This document shows positions 9,125-18,278 of a stretch of 64,000 nucleotides of DNA, piece after piece. Under the pieces are notes generated by a model that did not search any database, was not told the DNA's origin, and saw only the letters and a list, made by a program, of their open reading frames with translations. A program made the translations under genes and the position numbers. The stretch covers positions 4,054,001 to 4,118,000 of the forward strand of contig NC_015164.1 of NCBI RefSeq assembly GCF_000190575.1. The letters are read 5' to 3'. The DNA is from Phocaeicola salanitronis DSM 18170 (GTDB lineage Bacteria > Bacteroidota > Bacteroidia > Bacteroidales > Bacteroidaceae). Numbering within the stretch: position 1 is the stretch's first letter; each line of letters begins with the position of its first letter.

Positions 9125-9808
9125 ATGGCAGGGATAATGAGACACATCGTGATAATGGGCTTGCTGCTTGTTTGCTCGTTGCAATTAAAGGCACAAATCG
9201 ACCCGACCCTGGCCGGGATGGTGTACCTCTATACCGAAAAGGCGGAAGACCAGTTGAAAGCACAGGAGCGGGCGATGCTGATGCAGACCACCGGGCATAT
9301 CTGGACACGGGAGGAAGTGGAAGGCACGACGGACATCCAACGGAAGTTCAACGACTACCTCGATTCTTTCCGCGACATCATCAGCTATGCGGCACAGATA
9401 TACGGCTTCTACCACGAGGTAGGCAAACTGGCCGAAAATATGGGGAGCCTGAACGACCAATTGCGCAGCCATGCGGGAAACGCCATTGCTGTGGCACTCA
9501 CCCCGAACCGCAACCGCATCTACCAAGAGCTGATATTGGGCAGCGTGGAAATCGTGAACGACATCCGGCAAGTATGCCTGAGTGACACCAAGATGACCGA
9601 GAAGCAACGGATAGAATTGGTGTTCGGCATCCGGCCGAAGCTGAAAGCGATGAACCGGAAACTGCGCCATTTGACATTGGCGGTGAAATACACCTCGCTG
9701 GCCGATGTGTGGGCGACCATCGATGAAGGGGCAAGGCCGCAGAAAGCGGACAAGGCGGAAATAGCCCGTGCCGCCATGCGCAGATGGAGAAGAAACGGAG
9801 ATTTATAA
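9125..9808 (+). CDS. Secreted helical TraI/TrbJ-like conjugation protein, copy 2
   Basis: The reading frame opens at 9104, but the ATG at 9125 or 9137 (MRHIVIMGLLLVCSLQLKAQ) gives a proper signal peptide with cleavage after KAQ. About 223 residues, helical, paralogous to the upstream gene at its C-terminus (ADVWATIDEG, RAAMRRWRR). The pair likely forms hetero-oligomers in the periplasm, or works at different steps. Start choice among 9104, 9125 and 9137 is uncertain. Confidence 0.65.
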   Translation: MAGIMRHIVIMGLLLVCSLQLKAQIDPTLAGMVYLYTEKAEDQLKAQERAMLMQTTGHIWTREEVEGTTDIQRKFNDYLDSFRDIISYAAQIYGFYHEVGKLAENMGSLNDQLRSHAGNAIAVALTPNRNRIYQELILGSVEIVNDIRQVCLSDTKMTEKQRIELVFGIRPKLKAMNRKLRHLTLAVKYTSLADVWATIDEGARPQKADKAEIARAAMRRWRRNGDL

Positions 9809-9843
9809 ACGGATGGAAACAACTACAAAATAAGTACTAGGAT

Positions 9844-10479
9844 ATGGCAGGATGGGCAAGAATACTGGGTTTTGGCAAAAAACTGGTCAACAACTCTGCC
9901 ACCCGCTCATTAGGCGGTGCGGTAGTGCATCCCCAACGCACCCTAGCCGGATTAGGCCATGCCACCAAAACGGCTGTTGTCGGAGGCGGCATGGGCTACC
10001 TTGCGTGGGAGAATATCGTGAACGACAAGCCGGTGGTGCGCACCGTGGCCGACGTGCTGGTCGGCGAGGAAAATGTGGACAAAGGAGTGGAAATGGCCGG
10101 ACAAGCCGCCGACCGTGTGGAACAGGCTGTTGAACAAGCCGGTGAAGCCCTGCAAGGCGTAAAGGAGGGCGTTTCCACCATGAACCGGACATGGGGAGGC
10201 ATCGGAACATTCTTAGGCAACCTGACCGGTGGGAACAGCTTGGATATGTTCGGCAATTTCTTCTCCAACTTGGGGAAAGGAAACGTGTCGGGCTTGGGAA
10301 TGCTCGGCTTGGTGGCTTCCGCCTTGTTGGTGTTCGGACGTTTCGGCTGGTTAGGCAAGATCGGCGGCCTCCTGCTAGGCATGATGCTGATTGGCAACAA
10401 CTCCAAGGTGGAACGGATGCAACCAGCAACACAAAACCCGGAAGAAGCGCAGGAACGGCAGGGAGGAAGGAGAAGATAA
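9844..10479 (+). CDS. Glycine-rich membrane protein of the transfer operon
   Basis: 211 residues. A Gly/Ala-rich segment (around 38-60), an amphipathic helix with repeated VEQA/GEAL units (about 78-110), a Gly/Asn-rich stretch, and one clear membrane helix around 150-175 (GLVASALLVFGRFGWLGKIG). The tail is basic and Gln/Arg-rich. I know no family. Its place between the paired secreted proteins and a lysostaphin-fold protein suggests a structural role at the membrane. Confidence 0.55.
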   Translation: MAGWARILGFGKKLVNNSATRSLGGAVVHPQRTLAGLGHATKTAVVGGGMGYLAWENIVNDKPVVRTVADVLVGEENVDKGVEMAGQAADRVEQAVEQAGEALQGVKEGVSTMNRTWGGIGTFLGNLTGGNSLDMFGNFFSNLGKGNVSGLGMLGLVASALLVFGRFGWLGKIGGLLLGMMLIGNNSKVERMQPATQNPEEAQERQGGRRR

Positions 10480-10512
10480 ATTAAGAATTAGAAATGGAGA
10501 ATTGAATTGGCA

Positions 10513-11340
10513 ATGACAGGAAATATGAGTTATACGCAAGAGATGAACCTCGCATCGCGAAGCGGCTATTGCATGCCGTTCGAGGAACGCGACGGGGAAG
10601 TGAGGCTGGCCTTGGGTTACGGAGAACAGACCCATCCCAAGACCGGCGGGAAATTCTTCCATCACGGTGTGGATTTCGCCACGAACCGCTACCTGTTGGC
10701 AGCTGTGGCAGACGGTATCGTGAGCGGTATCGGGAGCAACTCCACGCACGGGTTGTCCTTGACGACACGCTACGGCAAGTACGAAGTGACATACGCCCAC
10801 TTGGCAAGGGCGATGGCCCCATTCGGAGCCAAGGTGAAAGCCGGCAACATTCTGGCCATCAGCGGAAACCTCTTACATATGGAGGTAAGGTACGACGGTG
10901 AGGAAATCAATCCCATAGACTTCCTGACCATGCTGTACGGCAACCTGAAAATGATGCGGCAACAAGGACATACCGGGATGCCCGATTTTGAGACCATCGA
11001 AATGGACATCCCCACAGACTATGACGATGACCAGGATGAGGTGGAGGAACTGATGCTGCGCTTCTACCCGGACTACCTGTCGGAAATAGGACGCGGGTTG
11101 TACCGTGTGCCGGAGTATACCGCCCAATCGCTGCGTAACATCTTCTCACTCTCGGCCGTCCGTAACTATTTCTACGAGGTGATACCCTCATTGGCCAACC
11201 CGCTCGGCATCGGCACACGCGCCATGCCCATCGCCGCCAAGGTGCAGAACCTGCTGATAAGCGACTTCCTGAACTATTTGGCGTTCCGTCACGGGGTGTT
11301 CCTCTCCACCTTGGGTGAAAACGGTAAAAAAAAGACTTGA
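10513..11340 (+). CDS. Lysostaphin-fold (M23-like) protein lacking one catalytic histidine
   Basis: 275 residues from the ATG at 10513; a TTG six bases earlier is also possible. There is no signal peptide. The M23 fold is visible from residue about 30 to 145: HHGVDFA (zinc ligands H and D), YAHLARA (conserved His) and LLHMEV, which aligns with HLHFEV. The zinc ligand His of the last motif is kept, but the first His, a catalytic residue in LytM-type enzymes, is Leu. The C-terminal half is unrelated and helical. Without signal sequence and catalytic His it may be a structural protein. The gene ends in an 8-A run and overlaps the next gene. Confidence 0.7.
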   Translation: MTGNMSYTQEMNLASRSGYCMPFEERDGEVRLALGYGEQTHPKTGGKFFHHGVDFATNRYLLAAVADGIVSGIGSNSTHGLSLTTRYGKYEVTYAHLARAMAPFGAKVKAGNILAISGNLLHMEVRYDGEEINPIDFLTMLYGNLKMMRQQGHTGMPDFETIEMDIPTDYDDDQDEVEELMLRFYPDYLSEIGRGLYRVPEYTAQSLRNIFSLSAVRNYFYEVIPSLANPLGIGTRAMPIAAKVQNLLISDFLNYLAFRHGVFLSTLGENGKKKT

Positions 11341-11659
11341 CGAAGCGGTAGCCGCCATCGGCGTTACCGACCCGCTGGCGGATTTAGAGATTGACGTGCG
11401 CAGTTTCGACATACCCAGATTAGTGACCGTCTATCCCGACCGCGCCAGACTGAGGTGGTGGACGAAGGCCTGGTTCAACAACAAAGAGGACGGGGAAGCC
11501 TCGGTGGAAATCAACCGGCAGACGGCGGTGGGCTTCATTCGCGATGAGATAGCCAAGGACGCGATGCTGGAGAAATACTACCCTAAGCAGATGGAGGCCT
11601 GCCGCCACGCAATAGAACAGACAAGAGAACAACTGATGAAACAACTGAACATCACATGA
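11315..11659 (+). CDS. Small protein overlapping the M23-like gene, unknown function
   Basis: 114 residues from a GTG that lies 26 bases inside the upstream gene, directly before a run of eight A. No family is recognised. The charged N-terminus and the WWTKAWFNN segment (around 47-55) are notable. Its end overlaps the next start by four bases (ATGA). It could be translated by coupling, or joined to the upstream protein by slippage on the A run. Confidence 0.6.
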   Translation: MKTVKKRLDEAVAAIGVTDPLADLEIDVRSFDIPRLVTVYPDRARLRWWTKAWFNNKEDGEASVEINRQTAVGFIRDEIAKDAMLEKYYPKQMEACRHAIEQTREQLMKQLNIT

Positions 11660-13452
11660 GCAATGGAATACGACATGACGGACGGTTCGCCGAGGTGGAA
11701 TACTGCCTGCAAAGCTACTTCGACACTCATATGGTGGCTGTCATGCAGGACGTAAAGGACTACATCGGAAAGAAAAAGGCGGAGGAGACAAGCGAATACG
11801 CCATGAGTCCAGCAGGACTACTGGGCAGTCTTGCAAACGGAACCACAGGAATGCCCGACAACACGCTCCGACACCTGCGGCTCACGGGAGAATGGAACAG
11901 CAAGACCGCCGAGGATTATGTGGAGATGTGCAGGGAAAGGATTGCCGGAAACGAGGACATCGCCTCCGACCTTACCCTGCTTGCCGGGGAATGGCGCAAT
12001 GCGGTCGTGACCGAGATAGGCAGGGAACGGTATGACAGCCTCTCTGCCCGATTAGGGGGCGACCTGGCTTTCGCCTATGTGGACTACCGCATGGAACAGT
12101 TGATGATAGACCACATGGTGGCCGAGCGGATGCCCAAGTCGTCGGTGGAATACGTGCTGCGCAAGGGTATGGAGGGCAGCCTGTTCGGTTTCGCCGACTC
12201 CCTGATGAAATCTCCCCTACAACAGGAAATCGACGCAAGAAGCGAAGCCGCCTATAAGCCGTCCAAAGGAGAAAGGGCAGCCGGACATGGCGTTTCCCTC
12301 GTGGCGGATGCCGCAGCCACGGGCGGCATCTCCTCATGGACAGCACTGGCGGGGACTTTGGGGCTGGAAGCTGTTTCCTACGGTGTGGAACGGTATATCG
12401 ACGGCGATGAAGAAGGAGGCGTAAAAGTACCGACCGTGGAAGAGTGCATCAGCCGTGGCGTGTTCGGTGCGGAAGGCAACGTGTTCACGGGCTTCCGCCA
12501 AAAAGGGAAGCAAATCGTTTCCTACGAGAATGACTATGTGCTTTCCGTCAACAGCCGGCTGGTAAAGCCCATGGGCATCCTCACGGAAAAACCGTTATGG
12601 GCGGATTATTCGGAACAATACAAACTACCCCATATGGATCTGAAATCATTTATCCCGGAAAACAAGCGCGATGACGAACGCTACAAGGACGTGCCAATGA
12701 TTGTCGCGCCTGGGCATGAGGAGGAATACCTCCGGACCTTGGTCGAACAGGAAGAAGCGCAGAAGAAGAAAACGGAAGCCGTGCAATCGGAAAGCGAAGG
12801 ACAACACACTGGACAACAACCGCAACAGGAACAAACACCGGAAAGCGGCCAGAACGAAAACCAGCAACAGACCAATGAGAGCGGTTGGGATTCTTTTCTG
12901 AGGACATTCGGGTTGGACGGGCTGGACGGCGTGGGCAAGAACCTCGGCTATGTGGTTTCCATGCTCCCCGATGTGCTGATAGGCTTGTTCACCGGTCATA
13001 CGAAATCTTTCGGGGTAAAGGACAGTCTGTTGCCCGTCGCTTCCATATTGCTGGGCATGTTCGTCCGTAATCCCTTGCTGAAAATGGTATTGATAGGCAT
13101 GGGCGGCTTGAACCTGCTCAACAAGGCCGGGCAAGAAGCTCTTGACAAGCAAGAAGAAACACCTGCCAGACAGCTATACAAGCCTTATCCCGATGAACAA
13201 CTGAACGCAAGGCTCGCCAATCCCGTGCTTCAAGGCGACCACCTCTTTATGGAAATCGACGGTGTGCCGTGCAGCGTCCTGTTGCCACACAATGCCGCCG
13301 AAGCCTGCCGGGAGGGGGCATTGCCGATCAATACCCTTGCCAATGCCGTGCTGGCCAAGCATGAGCAAACCAAGCGGATAGCCCAAGGGAACTTTCGTGC
13401 CTCGGAGCAGGCATTGGAGGAAGGCAGGGAAAGGACATTTGGTATCAAGTAA
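11656..13452 (+). CDS. Large transfer-operon protein with Gln-rich linker, unknown function
   Basis: 598 residues. Residues 1-330 are mixed helix without known motifs. About 360-420 is a low-complexity Gln/Glu/Asn linker (QPQQEQTPESGQNENQQQ). Two hydrophobic segments follow (about 430-450 and 465-500, LLPVASILLGMFVRNPLLKMVLIGMGGL), then a cytoplasmic-type tail. The C-terminal part (LFMEIDGVPCSVLLPHNAAEACREG) may be a separate small domain. It begins on the last bases of the previous gene. Probably a membrane-anchored component of the transfer apparatus; that is inferred from context only. Confidence 0.55.
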   Translation: MSNGIRHDGRFAEVEYCLQSYFDTHMVAVMQDVKDYIGKKKAEETSEYAMSPAGLLGSLANGTTGMPDNTLRHLRLTGEWNSKTAEDYVEMCRERIAGNEDIASDLTLLAGEWRNAVVTEIGRERYDSLSARLGGDLAFAYVDYRMEQLMIDHMVAERMPKSSVEYVLRKGMEGSLFGFADSLMKSPLQQEIDARSEAAYKPSKGERAAGHGVSLVADAAATGGISSWTALAGTLGLEAVSYGVERYIDGDEEGGVKVPTVEECISRGVFGAEGNVFTGFRQKGKQIVSYENDYVLSVNSRLVKPMGILTEKPLWADYSEQYKLPHMDLKSFIPENKRDDERYKDVPMIVAPGHEEEYLRTLVEQEEAQKKKTEAVQSESEGQHTGQQPQQEQTPESGQNENQQQTNESGWDSFLRTFGLDGLDGVGKNLGYVVSMLPDVLIGLFTGHTKSFGVKDSLLPVASILLGMFVRNPLLKMVLIGMGGLNLLNKAGQEALDKQEETPARQLYKPYPDEQLNARLANPVLQGDHLFMEIDGVPCSVLLPHNAAEACREGALPINTLANAVLAKHEQTKRIAQGNFRASEQALEEGRERTFGIK

Positions 13453-13470
13453 CAACATTATCTGAAAAAA

Positions 13471-16107
13471 ATGAGCAAGAATAAAAGTCCTCAAGAGAAA
13501 GCCGCAGTGGAAAGGGAAAAGGAACTGCTGTCAGGCGCATTAAACGGAGCGGCAAGCAGCGGCGGCTACTGGCTGAACGCTTCGGGCAGGACGGCTCCCA
13601 TGTTTTACCCGAAAGGCCCTGAAGTTAGTCCGTTCAACGCTCTCATACTCGCTATGCACACCGACCGTGGAGGTTACAAGACCGCCCGTTATTTCTCGTT
13701 CAACGAGGCCAAGAAATACGGACAAGCGGTGCTGCAAGGTGAAAAAGGTGTGCCCTTCCATTGGTACAAATGGGAGAAGTATGTTAACCGCAACGACCCG
13801 AACGACACGATGTCGAGGGAGGATTACCTCCGGATGGACAAGGAAGAGCGGAAACAATACAAAGGAGTGCGCAACCGGGAGATACGCATCCTGTTCAACG
13901 TGGACCAGACCACGCTACCCGATTCCAATCCCGAAACCTACCGTGCCCTGCTGGAGAGCTATGGCGGCATCAACGACCGGGGCAACCTCAAGGCGGAAGA
14001 GCGGCAGTTGCGGAACGCCGTCAACCATTTCGTGGCGCAGGTCAAGGAAAACCTCGTACCTATCCGCAAGGACAGCACAGGCATACCCCGTTACGACACC
14101 GCCAAGGATGCCGTCTATATGCCAGACCAAAAGCATTTTGCCTCTTACCCCGACTATGTGCAGGAATTGGTGCGCCAAGTGGCAAGTGCCACCGGGCATC
14201 AGCAACGTCTTGCCCGTGAAGGCATGGTGATGCAAGGCGGCAAGGCACCTTCGGAAGATGCCGTGAAATATGAACGACTGGTGGCTGAACTCGCCGCTGG
14301 CGTGAAGATGACGGAGTTCGGTCTGCCGGCCAAGATGTCAGCGGAGAACCTGCCTTTGGTGGAATACTGGACGAAGGAACTGCACGAGAACCCCATATTG
14401 CTGGAAGCCATCGAAACGGACATGAACAATGCCGTGGAGGTGATGCGCAAGGCGGAGCGTGGCGAGAAGATAGAATACGCGGCCTTGCGGGATCACAAAC
14501 GCACCACCGAACTGCGCGAGAAACAGAAGCCGCAAGTAGATTCAAGGGAGAGCGCCATCCTGCTCGACATCATCCGTAAGGGAGGCATGGGCGTGGACAG
14601 CCGCAATTTCGCCTCTCCCGCCGAGAAACAGGGCTTCATGGAAAAGTTTAGTCTGGGCTTTTATGACAAAAAGGTGGAAGAAGCATTGTCGAGGGTACAT
14701 GACGAAGACCCCGAAGTGGTGGAAATCGCCTTTACCGAAGCCGCCAATTACGGCACCAAGATGGCGGAGTCCTGCAAGGAGTACATTCCTGCCGAGTGGA
14801 ATACCAAGGGCAGCTATGCGGTGTCTGACAGCTTGGAAGGGATACCCGACCGCTCCACCAAGGAGATGGTCATCGTGCGCGACAAGCAGACGGGCCTCGT
14901 GGATGTCGTGCTGCCTGGCGGGGCGTTGGAAGGTGGCCATGTGGTCTTGCCCGACGGTGACAAACGTCCGTACAGCCTGACACCGGACGAGGTGATGAGT
15001 GCCCAAGAACGGTCGGAACGCGGGGCAAAGGCGGTGACGAACAACCTGCCCGGCTTCTCCAAGCCACGCATCGAGAGTGCCTTGCGGGCGCAAGGCGCTG
15101 CATTCGTCCGTTTCTTTAACAAGGACGGCTTACTGGGTTTCCGTCCCGATGACAGCTACTTTGAGGGCAAGGAGGTAACTACGGCCAAATTAGAGGGCAA
15201 GGAACTGCGGACACTTTCGCACATCGACGTGTCCGAGGCGGTGAAAAACGCGACCACCGTGCAGTTCGACCGCATACAGATGCTGCGTGACGATGACGGG
15301 CGGTGGGCGTTGTACCTTAAACCACAGGGAGAGGCGTCATTCAGCGTCTATCCCGACAAGGAGGATGTCAACCGTTTCTTCACCACCATCAAGCAAGGGC
15401 AACAGGAAGCGTCCGCAGAAGTCCGCCGCAGCTTGGCCAATAAATACTACGCCTTGGCGCAGAATAAGCCGGAACTGAAAACGGACTTGTTCGCTGGTCA
15501 CATCGAGAATGCCGACCTGTCAAGGATTAAAAGAGTGAATATTTTCCGCACCAAGGACGAGCGCATCCTCTGCGCCCCGGTCATTGACGGCGTGGAGAAG
15601 GTCCAGCCGAGGCTGGTGACGCCCCAACAGTGGCAACGGATGTGGGCGGCGGAGGATATGGCCGAATACAAAACTAATCTGGCAGGCATGCTCTTTGCCG
15701 ATGTGTTGCAACAGGCAAACGCGCAAATCCAGTCACAGGAATCCAAACAAGGAGAACAAACCAACATGGCATCTGAGGCCACCGCCAAAGGACACTCTTT
15801 CACCCCGTCCATGCAGGAACAGTTCGGCCAACTTAAATCCAAACACCCCGATGCTTTGCTGCTGTTCCGGACCGGCGACAACTATGTGGCCTACAAGGAG
15901 GATGCACAGACCGCCTCACGGATATTGGAACTTGATGTGGAACAGGGAGATAAGGCGGATACCATTTCATTCCCCTTCATGGATTTGGACACCCATCTTC
16001 CCAAACTTATCCGTGCAGGACAACGGGTAGCAATTTGTGACCAATTGGAAGAATCCAAGCAAACGGTAAGCCATGAGAATGAGGCACGTGTGGGGCGTGG
16101 GAGATAA
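13471..16107 (+). CDS. ArdC-N/DUF3945-like protein with C-terminal MutS-I-like domain
   Basis: 878 residues. The N-terminal 130 residues (SPFNALILAMHTDRGGYKTARYFSF, EKGVPFHWYKW) resemble the ssDNA-binding N-domain of ArdC proteins. The centre holds DUF3945-like units (about 545-640, FNKDGLLGFRPDDSYFEGKE). The last 110 residues match the mismatch-recognition domain I of MutS: TPSMQEQFGQLKSKHPDALL, FRTGDNYVAY, RAGQRVAICDQLE. MutS has GDFYE at the DNA-probing site; here it is GDNYV, so the Phe and Glu that read mismatches are missing. No ATPase domain follows. Likely a cytoplasmic DNA-binding protein of the transfer or establishment step. Confidence 0.65.
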   Translation: MSKNKSPQEKAAVEREKELLSGALNGAASSGGYWLNASGRTAPMFYPKGPEVSPFNALILAMHTDRGGYKTARYFSFNEAKKYGQAVLQGEKGVPFHWYKWEKYVNRNDPNDTMSREDYLRMDKEERKQYKGVRNREIRILFNVDQTTLPDSNPETYRALLESYGGINDRGNLKAEERQLRNAVNHFVAQVKENLVPIRKDSTGIPRYDTAKDAVYMPDQKHFASYPDYVQELVRQVASATGHQQRLAREGMVMQGGKAPSEDAVKYERLVAELAAGVKMTEFGLPAKMSAENLPLVEYWTKELHENPILLEAIETDMNNAVEVMRKAERGEKIEYAALRDHKRTTELREKQKPQVDSRESAILLDIIRKGGMGVDSRNFASPAEKQGFMEKFSLGFYDKKVEEALSRVHDEDPEVVEIAFTEAANYGTKMAESCKEYIPAEWNTKGSYAVSDSLEGIPDRSTKEMVIVRDKQTGLVDVVLPGGALEGGHVVLPDGDKRPYSLTPDEVMSAQERSERGAKAVTNNLPGFSKPRIESALRAQGAAFVRFFNKDGLLGFRPDDSYFEGKEVTTAKLEGKELRTLSHIDVSEAVKNATTVQFDRIQMLRDDDGRWALYLKPQGEASFSVYPDKEDVNRFFTTIKQGQQEASAEVRRSLANKYYALAQNKPELKTDLFAGHIENADLSRIKRVNIFRTKDERILCAPVIDGVEKVQPRLVTPQQWQRMWAAEDMAEYKTNLAGMLFADVLQQANAQIQSQESKQGEQTNMASEATAKGHSFTPSMQEQFGQLKSKHPDALLLFRTGDNYVAYKEDAQTASRILELDVEQGDKADTISFPFMDLDTHLPKLIRAGQRVAICDQLEESKQTVSHENEARVGRGR

Positions 16108-16138
16108 CAGGGATTATTGACAATCAAAAGATTCAAAT

Positions 16139-17608
16139 ATGGGTAAAAGCAAGAACGAAATATATGCGGAGCAATACGCCAAATGTGCGATGGAGCAGAT
16201 GCGCCGCTACGGAATACCGGCCTCCGTGACACTGGCGCAGGGCATATTGGAAAGCAGCAACGGCGAAAGCACTTTGGCAAAGAAAGAGAACAACCATTTC
16301 GGCATCAAGGCCACGCAAAGCTGGTTGGACGGTGGCGGCAGGTATGGCTTGTATACAGATGACAAACCCAATGAGAAGTTTTGCAGCTATGACAGCGTGG
16401 CCGATTCCTACGAACACCATTCCCGTTTCCTGGTAGAGAACAAACGGTATGCCGGATGTTTCAAGTTGCAAGCCGATGACTACAAGGGCTGGGCGAAAGG
16501 GTTGGAACAGGCGGGATATGCCACGGGAGGCAACTACGCTGCCTCTCTCATTGGCATCATCGAGCGGAACGGGCTTGACAAGTACGACCGCATGGTAATG
16601 GAAGAGATGCAAGCACAAGGCCGGACACCTGGCGAGGACATGGAAAGCCACCTTACCGAAGAGGGCAAAGGTTATGCCTTTCCATTGGAACGTTTGGAGT
16701 TTCTGTTGGTGACTGCGCCGTTCGGCGGACAACGCAGCATCACCCTGCAAACAGACCATGAAGCCGTTTTGGCCACGGAAGACAATGGCAAGGTGGTGTC
16801 GGTGGACAGCGGTAAATCACTGACGGTAGAGTATGCACGGACAGACGGCACCACCTATCAGGTCAGCTACCAAGACTTGGCAAACACGAATGCCAAAGTG
16901 GGCGATACGGTAAACGCCGGACAGCAGGTAGGCGTGTCGGGGGACAACCTTCAATTCGGTGTGGTGCAAATCTCCACGGACGGCAGCAGGCGTAATATCG
17001 ATCCTGCAGCATACTTGGCCGATGTCGCCCAAAAGGGGAACATCAACCTGCAACTGATGTATGAAGGCAAGGACTTGATGGAAAAATACAAGGCTGCTGA
17101 TGGTGCGGCCGTCAACACAACCCTGTCACCGGAAGAATGGATGAAAAAGTTGCTTTCCTCGGAGGACAGCGGTGCACGTCTTGGCTACGGCACTGATCCC
17201 GTAGTGGAGATGGCCATTACGATGTTCACTTCGCTCATGGCATTGGCCATGCAGATTGACAACAAGGATGAACAGATGAAAGTGGCCACCGAAGCGGCCT
17301 TGGGCAAGCGCATCGACCTTTCGGCATTGCTGGCCGCCTGCAAGGAATGCGTGTTGGAGATACAGGACGGCGGCCGCCCCATCTTGCATATGGACAATGG
17401 CAACGGAATCTTCTCGCACGAACTGACCGCATCGGAGATGAACCGCCTTTCCCTTGTCCTTTCCGATACGGGTACCACGGCAGAGCAGAAACGCATCCAA
17501 GTGGCGGCGATAGTGAACAGCATTGCCCTTTCCGGCCAAGTGGCACGGAACTATGAGCAGGGAATGGAACAACACAATGGTCAAGGCGAGAACCTGCAAA
17601 TCAGATAA
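16139..17608 (+). CDS. GH73-type glucosaminidase with degenerate lysostaphin-like domain
   Basis: 489 residues. Residues about 8-165 are a GH73 domain: GIPASVTLAQGILESSNGES (catalytic Glu), NNHFGIKA, and DSYEHHSRFL. This should cleave glycan strands of peptidoglycan. Residues about 185-300 keep the outline of an M23 domain (GGQRSITLQTDHE, YQDLANTNAKVGDTVNAGQQ, LQFGVVQIS), but every metal ligand is replaced. The last 180 residues are helical and unknown. There is no signal peptide, so export may go through the transfer channel. It is a fitting wall-opening factor for conjugation. Confidence 0.8.
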   Translation: MGKSKNEIYAEQYAKCAMEQMRRYGIPASVTLAQGILESSNGESTLAKKENNHFGIKATQSWLDGGGRYGLYTDDKPNEKFCSYDSVADSYEHHSRFLVENKRYAGCFKLQADDYKGWAKGLEQAGYATGGNYAASLIGIIERNGLDKYDRMVMEEMQAQGRTPGEDMESHLTEEGKGYAFPLERLEFLLVTAPFGGQRSITLQTDHEAVLATEDNGKVVSVDSGKSLTVEYARTDGTTYQVSYQDLANTNAKVGDTVNAGQQVGVSGDNLQFGVVQISTDGSRRNIDPAAYLADVAQKGNINLQLMYEGKDLMEKYKAADGAAVNTTLSPEEWMKKLLSSEDSGARLGYGTDPVVEMAITMFTSLMALAMQIDNKDEQMKVATEAALGKRIDLSALLAACKECVLEIQDGGRPILHMDNGNGIFSHELTASEMNRLSLVLSDTGTTAEQKRIQVAAIVNSIALSGQVARNYEQGMEQHNGQGENLQIR

Positions 17609-17658
17609 AAGACAGAATAGCGAAATAACGAATACATCACCAATAAAGGATAACAATT

Positions 17659-18276
17659 ATGATCAAATGCAATGTGACAATCAACGGCACGGTCAGCCGG
17701 GCGGCGACGGTGCGGACCAACAGCGAGGGACAATCGTTTATCTGCTTTACCGTCAAGGCAACCATTCCCGCCAAGTCGGGTGCGGGCAAGCAAGTGGAAA
17801 TCTCCGTATCAATGGACGGAGAAGAAACAGATACCACCTCGTATGCCGTGGGTGCAAGGGTGGAAATGCAGGGTACGCTTACTTTCCGTAAGCGTAGCGA
17901 CAACCTATACTTGAATTTCCATGCCGAAGCAGTGGATTTTGCCCCTGTATCCGACAAGGACAGCATAACGGGCGACATTGAATTTCGCGGCACCATCGGC
18001 AAGCAGGTGGAGGAAAAGACCGACAAGAAAGGCGGCAAGTATCTTGTATTCTCGGCTTTCAGCACCGAGAAAGACGAAGAAGCCTTCGCTTTCACTTGGG
18101 TGCGTTTCATCCGTTTCTCTGCAGAGCGGGGGACTTTCCTTGCACCTAAGACGGGTATAACAGCCAAGGGCAAGCTAGAATTGTCAGCCTACCTTGACAA
18201 GCTCAACATCGCTTGCCGGGTGGAAGAGTTGGCTGAATGGGTAAAAAAGGATAATAACTATCAAACCCAGGTATAA
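17659..18276 (+). CDS. Tandem OB-fold, SSB-like protein
   Basis: 205 residues. Two similar halves: KCNVTINGTVSRAATVRTNS and DIEFRGTIGKQVEEKTDKKG each open a beta-rich OB-like unit of the kind found in single-stranded DNA-binding proteins. It lacks the acidic SSB tail. It lies directly before ardC, with its stop two bases before the ArdC start. Probable role: coating or handling of transferred single-stranded DNA. A true SSB is encoded elsewhere in the element (49077-49466). Confidence 0.6.
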   Translation: MIKCNVTINGTVSRAATVRTNSEGQSFICFTVKATIPAKSGAGKQVEISVSMDGEETDTTSYAVGARVEMQGTLTFRKRSDNLYLNFHAEAVDFAPVSDKDSITGDIEFRGTIGKQVEEKTDKKGGKYLVFSAFSTEKDEEAFAFTWVRFIRFSAERGTFLAPKTGITAKGKLELSAYLDKLNIACRVEELAEWVKKDNNYQTQV

Positions 18277-18278
18277 AC

